The translations under genes and the position numbers were made by a program. A stretch of DNA of 64,000 nucleotides, from IMG/VR virus record IMGVR_UViG_3300028377_000004, positions 1-64,000 of that record; one strand, written 5' to 3'. A model generated the notes under the pieces. The model was not told the DNA's origin. It saw nothing but the letters and a program-made list of their open reading frames with translations, and made no database searches. The DNA is from a virus. Shown here one piece after another: positions 1 through 8,776 of this stretch. Within the stretch, counting starts at the first letter, position 1; every line of letters begins with the position of its first letter.

Positions 1-1
1 A

Positions 2-619
2 GCGTTGGACAGTCAAGATATCCAAGTCCAAGTTATTGAGAACACCAGTAAAGACGTGTTAGATGACTTGAATACAGTCAAAGGTGTGGGATTTACTTCG
101 GGAGAGGATGATTTAAAGTCCCTCAAAGCCGCTATCATCGCAGGAGGTGTTGACTTATCTCCGGTTATAGACATCCTAACCGAAATAAAAGGGGATGAAT
201 TCACTGCGGAGGAAGACGACTTAGCCTCTATTCGAGAAGCCGTTGCTGCGGTATCGGGAGACATCGACTTTACCACAGTAGAAGAAGCCCTTGATGCAAT
301 CAAAGGAGATGGTTTTGTAGAAGGTACAGACTCGCTTGAGCAGATCAGAGTAAAACTGATCACAGCCCAAGAATCTTTAGATGATGCAGCTACTTTATTA
401 GCTAGAATCGCGGGCTTGAGTCAAGAAAACTTTCAAATCGTTGACCAGTCTTATAATGAGGATAGCAAGTTGATTTCTGCTACTATTAATACCTATGCGG
501 AACCCTGGGCTGGATCCGTTCCTGGAGTTGGCGATGACCCAATGGCCACCTATGAACTGTCCGCTACTTATAATGTTGATGGTCTTCTCACCAATTATCT
601 GGTCAAGAAGCTAGATTAA
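2..619 (+). CDS. Virion protein with KGxGF/DDLxxIR repeats (5' partial)
   Basis: The reading frame is open to the left edge, so the real start is probably outside the window; the first possible start inside is a TTG at 5. Counting from that TTG, three repeats of about 27 residues lie near 19-45, 54-80 and 93-119. Each has a KGxGF-like turn followed by an acidic DDL/DSL and an IR or LK. Such repeats are common in phage tail and minor structural proteins. The last 69 residues (136-204, starting GLSQENFQIVDQ) match the C-terminus of the next gene, so this is a shared module, perhaps for trimerisation or docking. Its place at the head of a run of virion genes supports a structural role. The exact function is unknown. 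Confidence 0.75.
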   Translation, partial: ALDSQDIQVQVIENTSKDVLDDLNTVKGVGFTSGEDDLKSLKAAIIAGGVDLSPVIDILTEIKGDEFTAEEDDLASIREAVAAVSGDIDFTTVEEALDAIKGDGFVEGTDSLEQIRVKLITAQESLDDAATLLARIAGLSQENFQIVDQSYNEDSKLISATINTYAEPWAGSVPGVGDDPMATYELSATYNVDGLLTNYLVKKLD

Positions 620-694
620 TAAACTAGGGACGATAATGTTTTTCTAAAACGTTATGAATACTAATAACATTCCTAACCCGAGATAGGATCCTAA

Positions 695-1633
695 ATGTCC
701 CTTCTTTTTGCACAGAATAAAACATCTGTAGCTACCCTCATCTTAGCAAGTGGAGGAAATGCTGTCACGGGACTAGTGGCATCTGAGATCATATGCTATG
801 TAGCTAAGAATGGGGTAGCACCTCCTACGGAATACGACGTTACGGGGAGAATCACTGAACTAAGTTCGTCTACCATGCAAGGGCTTTATTCTTTGGAATT
901 AGACGGTTCCACGGTCCTAGATACAGAAGGGGAAGTGATCATTAGTGTTTTTGAAGATCCCGGAATTGACCCTGCTAAATCTTTCGATTCCTATCTATTA
1001 AGGGGAAGGGTCTTTACCAAAGATTTTTCAGATTTAGACACTCTGTCCACTGCTACAAATACTACTGTTTCCGACATAGAAACTACGGTTAATAATTCCA
1101 TAGTTCCTTCTCTTTCCGAGCTAGATACCAAAGCAGATCAGATTATTTTAGATGTGGATACAAGGGCAGACACCATTGATTCTTCTATTGCTACCTTAGA
1201 ATCCACAGTCAATACCAATACTGCTACGGTTTCCGAGCTAGAAGATTCTTTTGACGGATATCTCTCTGACTTCGACCAGAGGGTACCCGTAGGCGAAGTA
1301 GTAGCTACTAGAAGCCTTTTTGTTAATGGTACGGGCAATGTGACTCCTCCCGTAGACAAAGGAATTTGGGACGCACTGGGGGATGGTGAGACTTCTATTT
1401 CAGGTCTAGGACTAGACGTTAAGAAAATGCTGGGACTGTCTCAAGAAAATTATAAGATCACAGATCATGTTTATGACGCTAATAATAATTTGATTTCCGC
1501 AGAGGTAAAAATTTATCCTACTGCCGACGATCTTAGTAATGAAGTAAACGAAATTGCTACCTATGAAATGACTGCATCTTATGACGGTCAAAACCGTCTC
1601 TCATCTTATGAAGTTATTCTCAACGAGGACTAA
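695..1633 (+). CDS. Virion protein, coiled-coil shaft with shared C-terminal module
   Basis: 312 residues. The N-terminal part (about 1-115) is beta-rich and has no recognised family. Residues about 120-200 are rich in T/S/D/L with heptad-like spacing (TTVSDIETTVNN, LSELDTKADQI, SIATLESTVNTNT), typical of a trimeric coiled-coil fibre or connector. Residues 245-312 (GLSQENYKITDHVYD to the end) are clearly homologous to the C-terminus of the gene just upstream. It lies 75 bases after that gene and 3 bases before the next, so the three are probably cotranscribed. A minor tail or appendage protein is likely; the exact role is inference. Confidence 0.72.
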   Translation: MSLLFAQNKTSVATLILASGGNAVTGLVASEIICYVAKNGVAPPTEYDVTGRITELSSSTMQGLYSLELDGSTVLDTEGEVIISVFEDPGIDPAKSFDSYLLRGRVFTKDFSDLDTLSTATNTTVSDIETTVNNSIVPSLSELDTKADQIILDVDTRADTIDSSIATLESTVNTNTATVSELEDSFDGYLSDFDQRVPVGEVVATRSLFVNGTGNVTPPVDKGIWDALGDGETSISGLGLDVKKMLGLSQENYKITDHVYDANNNLISAEVKIYPTADDLSNEVNEIATYEMTASYDGQNRLSSYEVILNED

Positions 1634-1636
1634 AAT

Positions 1637-4600
1637 ATGTCCTCATCATCAGATGATCAGGCAACTTTTATAATTACGGGGGGTACCGAGGAACCCGACG
1701 GAACAAAGGGATGGGCTTCTTCTACGGGTATTGGTATAGATCCGGACGCACCGGAACAGGGCGTTTGTAGTATTACTACTACGAGTGGTGCTGCCAACTC
1801 TCTTCTTACTGGAGGGATATGGCAAAACTCCGATGCAGGTTCCCTTCTTTCTGCGGGGATCATTAACACTTCTCAGTTTGTTCAGGCTGACCCTAACTGT
1901 TTTTTAGGGGTTATCCATACCAAACATGGACCTCTTACCAAAGGTTGGGGAGATGCTAGATTAGCTGAACCCGACGATGTTGAAATAATCATTAACGGTG
2001 CCTTTCGTGAAGTCTTTCATATAGAACCGACACAAGGCATCATTGTCTTGGTAAATCCTATAGCAGTAGGAGCTTCTGTACAGGTAAGTTATTTTTATAC
2101 TCCCAATCCTACCGTAAATATAGCATCTTTCAATAATGAAGGATACTTGTTCAATCAAGCTGGAGTAGCTTCTTATTATCAGAAATTTCCTTTCACTTCT
2201 GTTTTTGGGCCTGACTACCAGAATCCTCAACCTCAAGAAATAGGACATATACATACCGCTTTCCAAAGGGGATATACTGCGGTTTTTAATGATCCTACAG
2301 TTCTTCGATTTAATGAGCCTCCTCACACCCCCGGGCATCCTCATTTAGGGAGGAACTTAGAATCATTTTCGGTTTCTTTTGAGGGGGATCATTTCCCCAA
2401 AGAACCCTGGGAAGTAGTGGGTACGCAACCCGTAATTCCCGAGTTTGAAGAAGGGCTTTTCATTATAGACGATATCTCATCGTCACAAAACGTGATCGAT
2501 TCCGATCCGCTTTTCTATCAGCAGGAAACGGATATTAGTTTTGATCATATTGCGACCATCAATTTCCGCCTTCAGGTTTTTGACTATCAAAAGGCCGAAG
2601 ATTTTACCGGCATAGCTGCGGGTTATGCAAGCGACCAAAACCTATATTTACTGGGTTTCTTGGAGGTAGGTGGTTTTCAGTTCGCAGGTTTCCTAGAAAA
2701 CGAAAACGAAGAAGACAGATGGGAGTCTTATCAAGGACTGACCACAGAAGTGGTACCTGTCGATGATAATGGAAACCTAATCAATACTCGATTGCGATAT
2801 GCAAGCGAACCTCCCTTCGAGGAAGGATCTCAAGTATTTGTAGAAGGATCTATTTACGAAGTAGATTCAGTTTCAGAATCTACTTCTAATCCTGGCTTTT
2901 ATGATGTGATCTTAACGACGATCATGCCTTCTAGTGTGACAGGGACGATAGAAACTTTCCCTGAAATAGAATTTAATAGTCTAAATTCCTATCGAATTTT
3001 CAAAAATGAAGAGGGAAATATACAGGCATTTGTAGGAGGATCCCCGTTTCCTTTTGCAGAAGCAGAAGAAACAGATCTGGCATTGGGAACCGAAACTTTT
3101 GAGATCTTAGATTTTAATCAGGTATTTTTTGGTTCCGTAAGTAGACAAGGGGAGAGCAGGTCGGGATGGGATTTCATTCGATACTCGATTAATCCCAATT
3201 CCCCTACGGAAAGTGCCAAGAAAATTACAGTACGTTCTGACTTTGAAGAGCTACCTGAGAAGCATCCAGACACGCCATGGTCGCTTTTAGATGATCAGGG
3301 GTACTCAGAGATACTAAGTGGCGATAAACTTCTACTGGAGCAGGCTGGGAGGGTGGCAGAAGGATCTTTTTCTTATGCCCGTATTGAACCTCTTCTAACT
3401 TCTCAGTTTAGTTCGGATTTTCAGACTTCATTAAGAGTTGATTCTTTCTCTGTAGGATCTGCGGCATCCGTTACAATGGCAGACGAACGGAAAGAAGTGA
3501 CCATTTCCCTTTTCGCAGAAGATCTGACAAATGACCCAGCGGATTTTGCTTCCTATCTAGTATCGGGAGGACAGTCTCAGCTTATTGATCCTGTTACCAT
3601 TCTCAGTGGGGGTGCCATTCCTCCAAGTGCAGCCTTCTCACAAGATACTCCTATTCCTAGATTTAGGGCTGCGTACTCGGGGACGGCATCTTTTGAAGAC
3701 GAAGGGTGGACAAGTTCTTTTGATGATGTAGAGTCTACCTTCATTGATCGCTGGCATCGGATCCAGAAAGAAGAAGGTCTGCTGGGGTCTGCAAATATTA
3801 GGATTCCTTTTCCGGATCCCAATGAACCTTTTGAAAAACATCTGTTTTCCACTAGATTGCGAATGAGGGATGGAACACTTACTCCAGAAAACATTCGGTC
3901 TCTGAGAATCGGAATTGATGATGATCTTAGTTATGTGTCCCTTGCTTTCTGGGATGACGGAAATACTAAGAAAGTAGTATTCACTGACGATAATGGCATC
4001 GTAGAAGAAGACAATTTTGGAGATCCCGTTGGCGTCTCATTTGATTGGGGCGACCAAGAATTTCATACCTATAGGGTATTGAGAACTCAAGCAGGGTATC
4101 TTCTTTTCATTGATGGGATACATGCAGGAACTTTTACAAACCTTCCTAGTTCCGTTGGAAATAATGATGATGACCACTATGTGTTATTCATTGACCTTCT
4201 GGAACCTGAGATTGAACTCGATCTTAATTATTTCTTCGCTCATTCTACTGATTATGGTCCGGAAAAAGTAGGACTCTATATGGGAGGCGATATAAAAGAC
4301 CCTTCTTCCTATGAATTTGTACCTACTAATTGGATAGGGGAGGACCTGGACATACGGATTCACAGGGATCCTGCAGGCAAAACTCAGATTTTCTTGAATG
4401 ATGAGACTGATCCTTCTTTTGTAAAACAGTACAGCGAACTTCCTGATCGAAACAAACCTCCTATCCTCAATACGGATCTGGGCTATATCAGATTCGGGCA
4501 TTTGGATCCTAGGTCTTTTTCACATAGTGAATGGGAATATATCAGGTATCGAGTTAATAATGTTCGGCATGATCTAAAAACTCTACAACATTCCGTGTTC

Positions 4601-5500
4601 AATGCAGCACACAAGGTATCGAGTCCCGAAGGTCTGTTTGATGACGAACCTGATCTGATTAAAATATTTTCAGATACCGAGGACCAGATTTTTCTGTCCT
4701 CTAAAATGATAGGTGCTGTCCGTGTACTGGATGTTCTGTCTGAGGATGAGTCTCAGTCCTATGATTTTGATTTCAATAAGAAAACGCAGGAAGTCACGAT
4801 TCTTGACGGGCCTTTGCCAGAACATAGAACACCCCTAAAATTAAGATATCTAACTGATAAGCCGCATGGACATAAATACCTAAAAGAACAAGATCCTGTA
4901 ACCAAGCTGAACGAAGAGACACCTCCGTTTCCTCTGTCTCTCCAGAAAATTCTGACAGTCTCAGAAACTCCCGTAGATCCTGACTCTGATATCTTTAACG
5001 GCGCTTCATCATTTTCTGTTAGTAATGATGGAAAAACCAAATATACTTTCACTGTCAATGACGACGCTCTTTACGAAAGTCTGGACCTACGATCGTCAGT
5101 AATAAGAGGGGAAACTGGTAATATTTCACCCGCCTGTGATGATCTTGGTTGGACTGAGATCATCCTAGAGGAATGGGACGAAACTTACGAAACGTATCAA
5201 ATTCCAGATCAAGGACAGGCTGAATGTATTTATAGCCCCCTTATCTTAGATGATCCCGATTCAACCCTAGATGACGCTACTTGTGTTCGGGGATCTCTCC
5301 CTTTTTTAAACATAGATTTAAAGTGGACTCAAGAAGAAGAATATCCAGGTCCTATAGGAGATGAATTAGAAGAAGGGAAATTTAATGAGGTCGCTGGCCT
5401 TTTATTGGATGTGGCAGATAGTACCCTAGATAATGAAGAGGATCTTCTAGATACTTATGATGTAGGCGCAGACGTTCCTATAACATTTGAGATCTCATAA
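1637..5500 (+). CDS. Large virion adhesin-like protein with LamG-like domains
   Basis: 1287 residues, no signal peptide. The GAGGA that can serve as ribosome site lies inside the end of the preceding gene. The protein is acidic and beta-rich. Stretches such as HTYRVLRTQAGYLLFIDG (about 810-830) look like the strand-turn-strand of concanavalin/LamG-like sandwiches. An internal repeat is visible: GSVSRQGESRSGWDFIRYS near 497 and GHLDPRSFSHSEWEYIRYR near 953, each closing a similar domain. LamG-like domains on phage virions usually bind glycans or surface proteins, so a host-binding appendage is plausible. It sits among other tail genes. Confidence 0.65.
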   Translation: MSSSSDDQATFIITGGTEEPDGTKGWASSTGIGIDPDAPEQGVCSITTTSGAANSLLTGGIWQNSDAGSLLSAGIINTSQFVQADPNCFLGVIHTKHGPLTKGWGDARLAEPDDVEIIINGAFREVFHIEPTQGIIVLVNPIAVGASVQVSYFYTPNPTVNIASFNNEGYLFNQAGVASYYQKFPFTSVFGPDYQNPQPQEIGHIHTAFQRGYTAVFNDPTVLRFNEPPHTPGHPHLGRNLESFSVSFEGDHFPKEPWEVVGTQPVIPEFEEGLFIIDDISSSQNVIDSDPLFYQQETDISFDHIATINFRLQVFDYQKAEDFTGIAAGYASDQNLYLLGFLEVGGFQFAGFLENENEEDRWESYQGLTTEVVPVDDNGNLINTRLRYASEPPFEEGSQVFVEGSIYEVDSVSESTSNPGFYDVILTTIMPSSVTGTIETFPEIEFNSLNSYRIFKNEEGNIQAFVGGSPFPFAEAEETDLALGTETFEILDFNQVFFGSVSRQGESRSGWDFIRYSINPNSPTESAKKITVRSDFEELPEKHPDTPWSLLDDQGYSEILSGDKLLLEQAGRVAEGSFSYARIEPLLTSQFSSDFQTSLRVDSFSVGSAASVTMADERKEVTISLFAEDLTNDPADFASYLVSGGQSQLIDPVTILSGGAIPPSAAFSQDTPIPRFRAAYSGTASFEDEGWTSSFDDVESTFIDRWHRIQKEEGLLGSANIRIPFPDPNEPFEKHLFSTRLRMRDGTLTPENIRSLRIGIDDDLSYVSLAFWDDGNTKKVVFTDDNGIVEEDNFGDPVGVSFDWGDQEFHTYRVLRTQAGYLLFIDGIHAGTFTNLPSSVGNNDDDHYVLFIDLLEPEIELDLNYFFAHSTDYGPEKVGLYMGGDIKDPSSYEFVPTNWIGEDLDIRIHRDPAGKTQIFLNDETDPSFVKQYSELPDRNKPPILNTDLGYIRFGHLDPRSFSHSEWEYIRYRVNNVRHDLKTLQHSVFNAAHKVSSPEGLFDDEPDLIKIFSDTEDQIFLSSKMIGAVRVLDVLSEDESQSYDFDFNKKTQEVTILDGPLPEHRTPLKLRYLTDKPHGHKYLKEQDPVTKLNEETPPFPLSLQKILTVSETPVDPDSDIFNGASSFSVSNDGKTKYTFTVNDDALYESLDLRSSVIRGETGNISPACDDLGWTEIILEEWDETYETYQIPDQGQAECIYSPLILDDPDSTLDDATCVRGSLPFLNIDLKWTQEEEYPGPIGDELEEGKFNEVAGLLLDVADSTLDNEEDLLDTYDVGADVPITFEIS

Positions 5501-5570
5501 TTCAAATTTGTGAGAACCTTTTTGTATCCTATAACAGTACATTTAACAATCTATAGAGTGGTAAACTGAA

Positions 5571-6227
5571 ATGTTTTTAAAACGCTTCTACGCTAAAATT
5601 AAGCGTCTTGTAACCAACCTTCAAAGGGTTGATGTAGGGATGCAATATAAAGATAAGGCTCCTACTCCCATGGAAGGGGAAGTTTTTTTTGAGATCAGAG
5701 ATGGGAAAACCAACGAACTGCTCGAAAAGAGACACATAAAGAACGTAATCACCAAGGATATGTCAATTCTATTGGCATGGCTTGCTTGGGATAACGCAGG
5801 TCCCACACATGGCATCTTTGGACTAGCAGTAGGAACAGGGGATCCTGCATGGAACCTAGGCGCTTCGGACGCACCTCCACCTGCGGATGCGGAACAAAGA
5901 TCATTATTTGAAGAGATCGAACGAAAAGGATTTCTAGCGAAAAGCTTTGTAGATGGAGCGGGCGATCATGTTGCATATCCAACCAACATTGTGGACTTCA
6001 CCACTAAATTTGATGTTGGGGAAGCAAGTGACGGCGCGCTAGTGGAGATGGGTTTGATTGGTGGTGATGTGGATCTAAATAATCCTAACCCCCTATCAAA
6101 TGCGTCTCCCTATGATCCCGATATCAATGTAGAGACAAATGATTTGCTCTGCAACTATATTACATTTAAGCCTATAAACAAACCCGCCTCGTCCACGATG
6201 ACAATCTCGTGGAGGATCACGTTTTGA
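5571..6227 (+). CDS. Small tail-associated structural protein
   Basis: 218 residues. The N-terminus is basic (MFLKRFYAKIKRL). The middle has the pattern IKNVITKDMSILLAWLAW followed by GIFGLAVGTGDPAW and a proline-rich APPPADAEQRSLFEEIERK. This combination recurs in small phage structural proteins near baseplate and fibre genes. It ends in beta-strand-like sequence (TMTISWRITF). The gene lies 70 bases after the large adhesin-like gene and 19 bases before a large virion gene. I recognise the family only as phage structural; no enzymatic motif is visible. Confidence 0.6.
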   Translation: MFLKRFYAKIKRLVTNLQRVDVGMQYKDKAPTPMEGEVFFEIRDGKTNELLEKRHIKNVITKDMSILLAWLAWDNAGPTHGIFGLAVGTGDPAWNLGASDAPPPADAEQRSLFEEIERKGFLAKSFVDGAGDHVAYPTNIVDFTTKFDVGEASDGALVEMGLIGGDVDLNNPNPLSNASPYDPDINVETNDLLCNYITFKPINKPASSTMTISWRITF

Positions 6228-6246
6228 AAGACCCAGAGAATAACCA

Positions 6247-8763
6247 ATGAGTGATAAAAATTTAGGTCCTGATAATACCTATCTGGATCCTACAGAAAAA
6301 TCTTTTGAGACGGTCGTTTTTAAGAGAGGGAAACCTGTATCTCATGCAGAACTGAATCTTATTCAAGACATTCAGGGAAATTATAACTCTGAAACTCTGA
6401 GAAGACTAATGCCTTCCGGTTTCTTGACGGGAGATTTTTCCTCGAATAATTATGAGGACTTTGAATTTGGTATGGAAGCCAACACTTTTGAGTTGGTAGG
6501 AAAACCCAAAGTTCATGTGAATGGTTGGATCATACCTCTAGAATACACGGATACGGTTGATGCTGGAAAGAATAAAATAGAACTGCCCGGACCGATTGGT
6601 GGCCCGGATGGAAATATTTCAGTTGATTTTGTTTTCGTTGAAGTCTGGAGATCCCTCGTTGAAGCGAATCCTAGCACGGATAACAAACCTGCCCTTGATA
6701 AGATCTGGCCTCATGGTAATGTGTTAGCACCTACTGCTACCTGGCTGGACGATGATCTTCTGGATCCTCCCGTTATTGCAAACATGGATCCTGGTGAGAC
6801 TACCACACGTCGAGTCCAAATTCAATATGCCCTAAGAACTGTCAGATTGGACGGAGAGACTAGGGATGGATATTCTGACGTGAATGTAGAAGCACAGGGT
6901 CCTAATGCAACTGCAACTACTCTCACCTTTAGTGCGCATGGAGAAGACCCCGGTCTTTGGATAGCCGGAGATGGAGATCCCGATAATGATCTAAACACCG
7001 TTGATGGGTATGTCTATAGCATTCCAGTAGCTATGGTATGGAGAAGAAATTCCTCAGATTGGGATGCAGATTCAAATGGAGTAGGGGGAGGTCTTATAAG
7101 TTCGGGCACGCCGACCAGACCGGATGGTATCTATGCAGACCAGATTATAATGGACGATGTTTATGACCTAAGGCACGCAGTCCTTCCTAAGACACCAGAA
7201 TGGCAGAGGATTATGGAAAAGAGCACGTCTCTTCTTCTTGATAACGAGCTTCGATCCTGGGTTATGGGTAGAGATCAAGCGGTAGAATGGGAAGTGGCCA
7301 ATGCACCGACTTTTGGTAATCGCTTTTTGAAATGCGATGTAATATTACCCTGGGGAAATACCTCTAATAAGGGAAATGAAATCCGTCACTTTGATGGAAT
7401 CTGTACGGTTTTCAGTGACAGGTCACACGTCCAAAGGCATGTTATTGAATTCGACGCTCTTTCTAACGCAGCGGGAGCCAACTGGGATGAAGGGGATACC
7501 CTTGTATTTACTCTACCAAGTGTTGAGTATTTTAACAACGGACCAAGTACAGGGAGAGAAGCGTTTATTACAGACGTAATTTCTGTTGTCATTAATGATG
7601 TGGATGGAGGTTCTGCCCTTTTTGATGTTCCTTTTTCAGACGCACTAGGTCTGGGCACGGACGAAGTTACTATAAGGATAGATGACCTTTCTTTTACCAG
7701 CGATGCTGATATTTGGGTAGAATACGAAGTGACCTATCTAGCAGGTGGAGGTCTTACCTCAATTGTTAAAGATAATCTGGATGATGCTAATTTCAATTTC
7801 ATTATTGAATCCGGTACTGAGCCTGCGGACTATGCAGATCTGGAAGTTCTATATGAAGAAGGACCTCACAGAGAAGTTGAAGTTCAATGGCGTCCTCTCA
7901 CTGATAGAGTTCTAGACACTTTTGTAGTAGGCACAGATCAGGTTATATTGCCTGAGCTTCCGTATATTACAGACCCTCTTAACCCGGACACTTCGTTTAC
8001 GGTAACTGTGGACGGAAATGCCGATACAGTTGCTTCTGTTGATAGAAGGGCTTTGACTCTCAGTTCTGCTCATACTGAGGGAGATGTGGTGGGGATAACT
8101 TTCACTCCTCTAAAACCTTTGCCTTCCACTTCCAAAGTGTTCCTGTATTATTTAGCACCTTCGATTCAAGCTCTACCCCAAGATTTACTTCCTGCTACCC
8201 TAGACATAGAGCCTCTATTTATACCTTCTTATTTATACACAGGAACAGCGTCCTCGGGATCGGTAGTAACACCTTTTCCCTATGAGGCACCACTTAATCA
8301 GATTCCCGTATCAGGTGGGGCCCCCGCTTCAGCTTACCAGGGAGAGCAATCTTTAAGTGCGCCTGGTCCGGTTAGCGTTGATTCTTTTGATGCGCTTACA
8401 GGGCTTCTGAAACTCCCTGTAATGGTACCTATGGTAGATGTTGATACTATTTCACTGGAAGTTCCAGCTAAAAATACTTTAGAGGAGATAGGACATTATA
8501 GAGCCACAGACGATACCGAGTATTTTCCATCGGTTTTTTCTCAAAGCCTTTCTTCCGAAGTAACTCACAAGGCATTTATGCCGGTAGTCGCACGTTTGAA
8601 AGAAGATACTTCTTTTGGAAGAAAAGGAACAGCGGTTCTAGTAATAATGACTCAATATTTTGATCGAGCATCTGAGAATAAAATCACGTTCGGGGATAAT
8701 ATCTTCGTATGTGCGGGCATTTATCGCCTTAAAGGAAATTGGCTCACTCATCATAGCAACTAA
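6247..8763 (+). CDS. Virion structural protein, paralogue of the protein at 12892-17346
   Basis: 838 residues. The N-terminus has the pattern FETVVFKRGKPVSHAELNLIQD, like phage structural proteins with a [F/Y]xPGKPVxxxELNxLQ motif (DUF4815-like). Residues 1 to about 340 parallel the protein at 12892-17346 in the same order: VVFxxGKPxSxxEfNL, a PSGxL/I segment, VEVWR/EVWK, RVQxQYxxR, NTVDGYVY and DDVxDLRH. The rest is divergent beta-rich sequence. It is probably a tail fibre or baseplate appendage. It belongs to the same + strand late run as its neighbours, starting 19 bases after the previous stop and ending 13 bases before the next start. Confidence 0.7.
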   Translation: MSDKNLGPDNTYLDPTEKSFETVVFKRGKPVSHAELNLIQDIQGNYNSETLRRLMPSGFLTGDFSSNNYEDFEFGMEANTFELVGKPKVHVNGWIIPLEYTDTVDAGKNKIELPGPIGGPDGNISVDFVFVEVWRSLVEANPSTDNKPALDKIWPHGNVLAPTATWLDDDLLDPPVIANMDPGETTTRRVQIQYALRTVRLDGETRDGYSDVNVEAQGPNATATTLTFSAHGEDPGLWIAGDGDPDNDLNTVDGYVYSIPVAMVWRRNSSDWDADSNGVGGGLISSGTPTRPDGIYADQIIMDDVYDLRHAVLPKTPEWQRIMEKSTSLLLDNELRSWVMGRDQAVEWEVANAPTFGNRFLKCDVILPWGNTSNKGNEIRHFDGICTVFSDRSHVQRHVIEFDALSNAAGANWDEGDTLVFTLPSVEYFNNGPSTGREAFITDVISVVINDVDGGSALFDVPFSDALGLGTDEVTIRIDDLSFTSDADIWVEYEVTYLAGGGLTSIVKDNLDDANFNFIIESGTEPADYADLEVLYEEGPHREVEVQWRPLTDRVLDTFVVGTDQVILPELPYITDPLNPDTSFTVTVDGNADTVASVDRRALTLSSAHTEGDVVGITFTPLKPLPSTSKVFLYYLAPSIQALPQDLLPATLDIEPLFIPSYLYTGTASSGSVVTPFPYEAPLNQIPVSGGAPASAYQGEQSLSAPGPVSVDSFDALTGLLKLPVMVPMVDVDTISLEVPAKNTLEEIGHYRATDDTEYFPSVFSQSLSSEVTHKAFMPVVARLKEDTSFGRKGTAVLVIMTQYFDRASENKITFGDNIFVCAGIYRLKGNWLTHHSN

Positions 8764-8776
8764 GAGAAAATAAATT

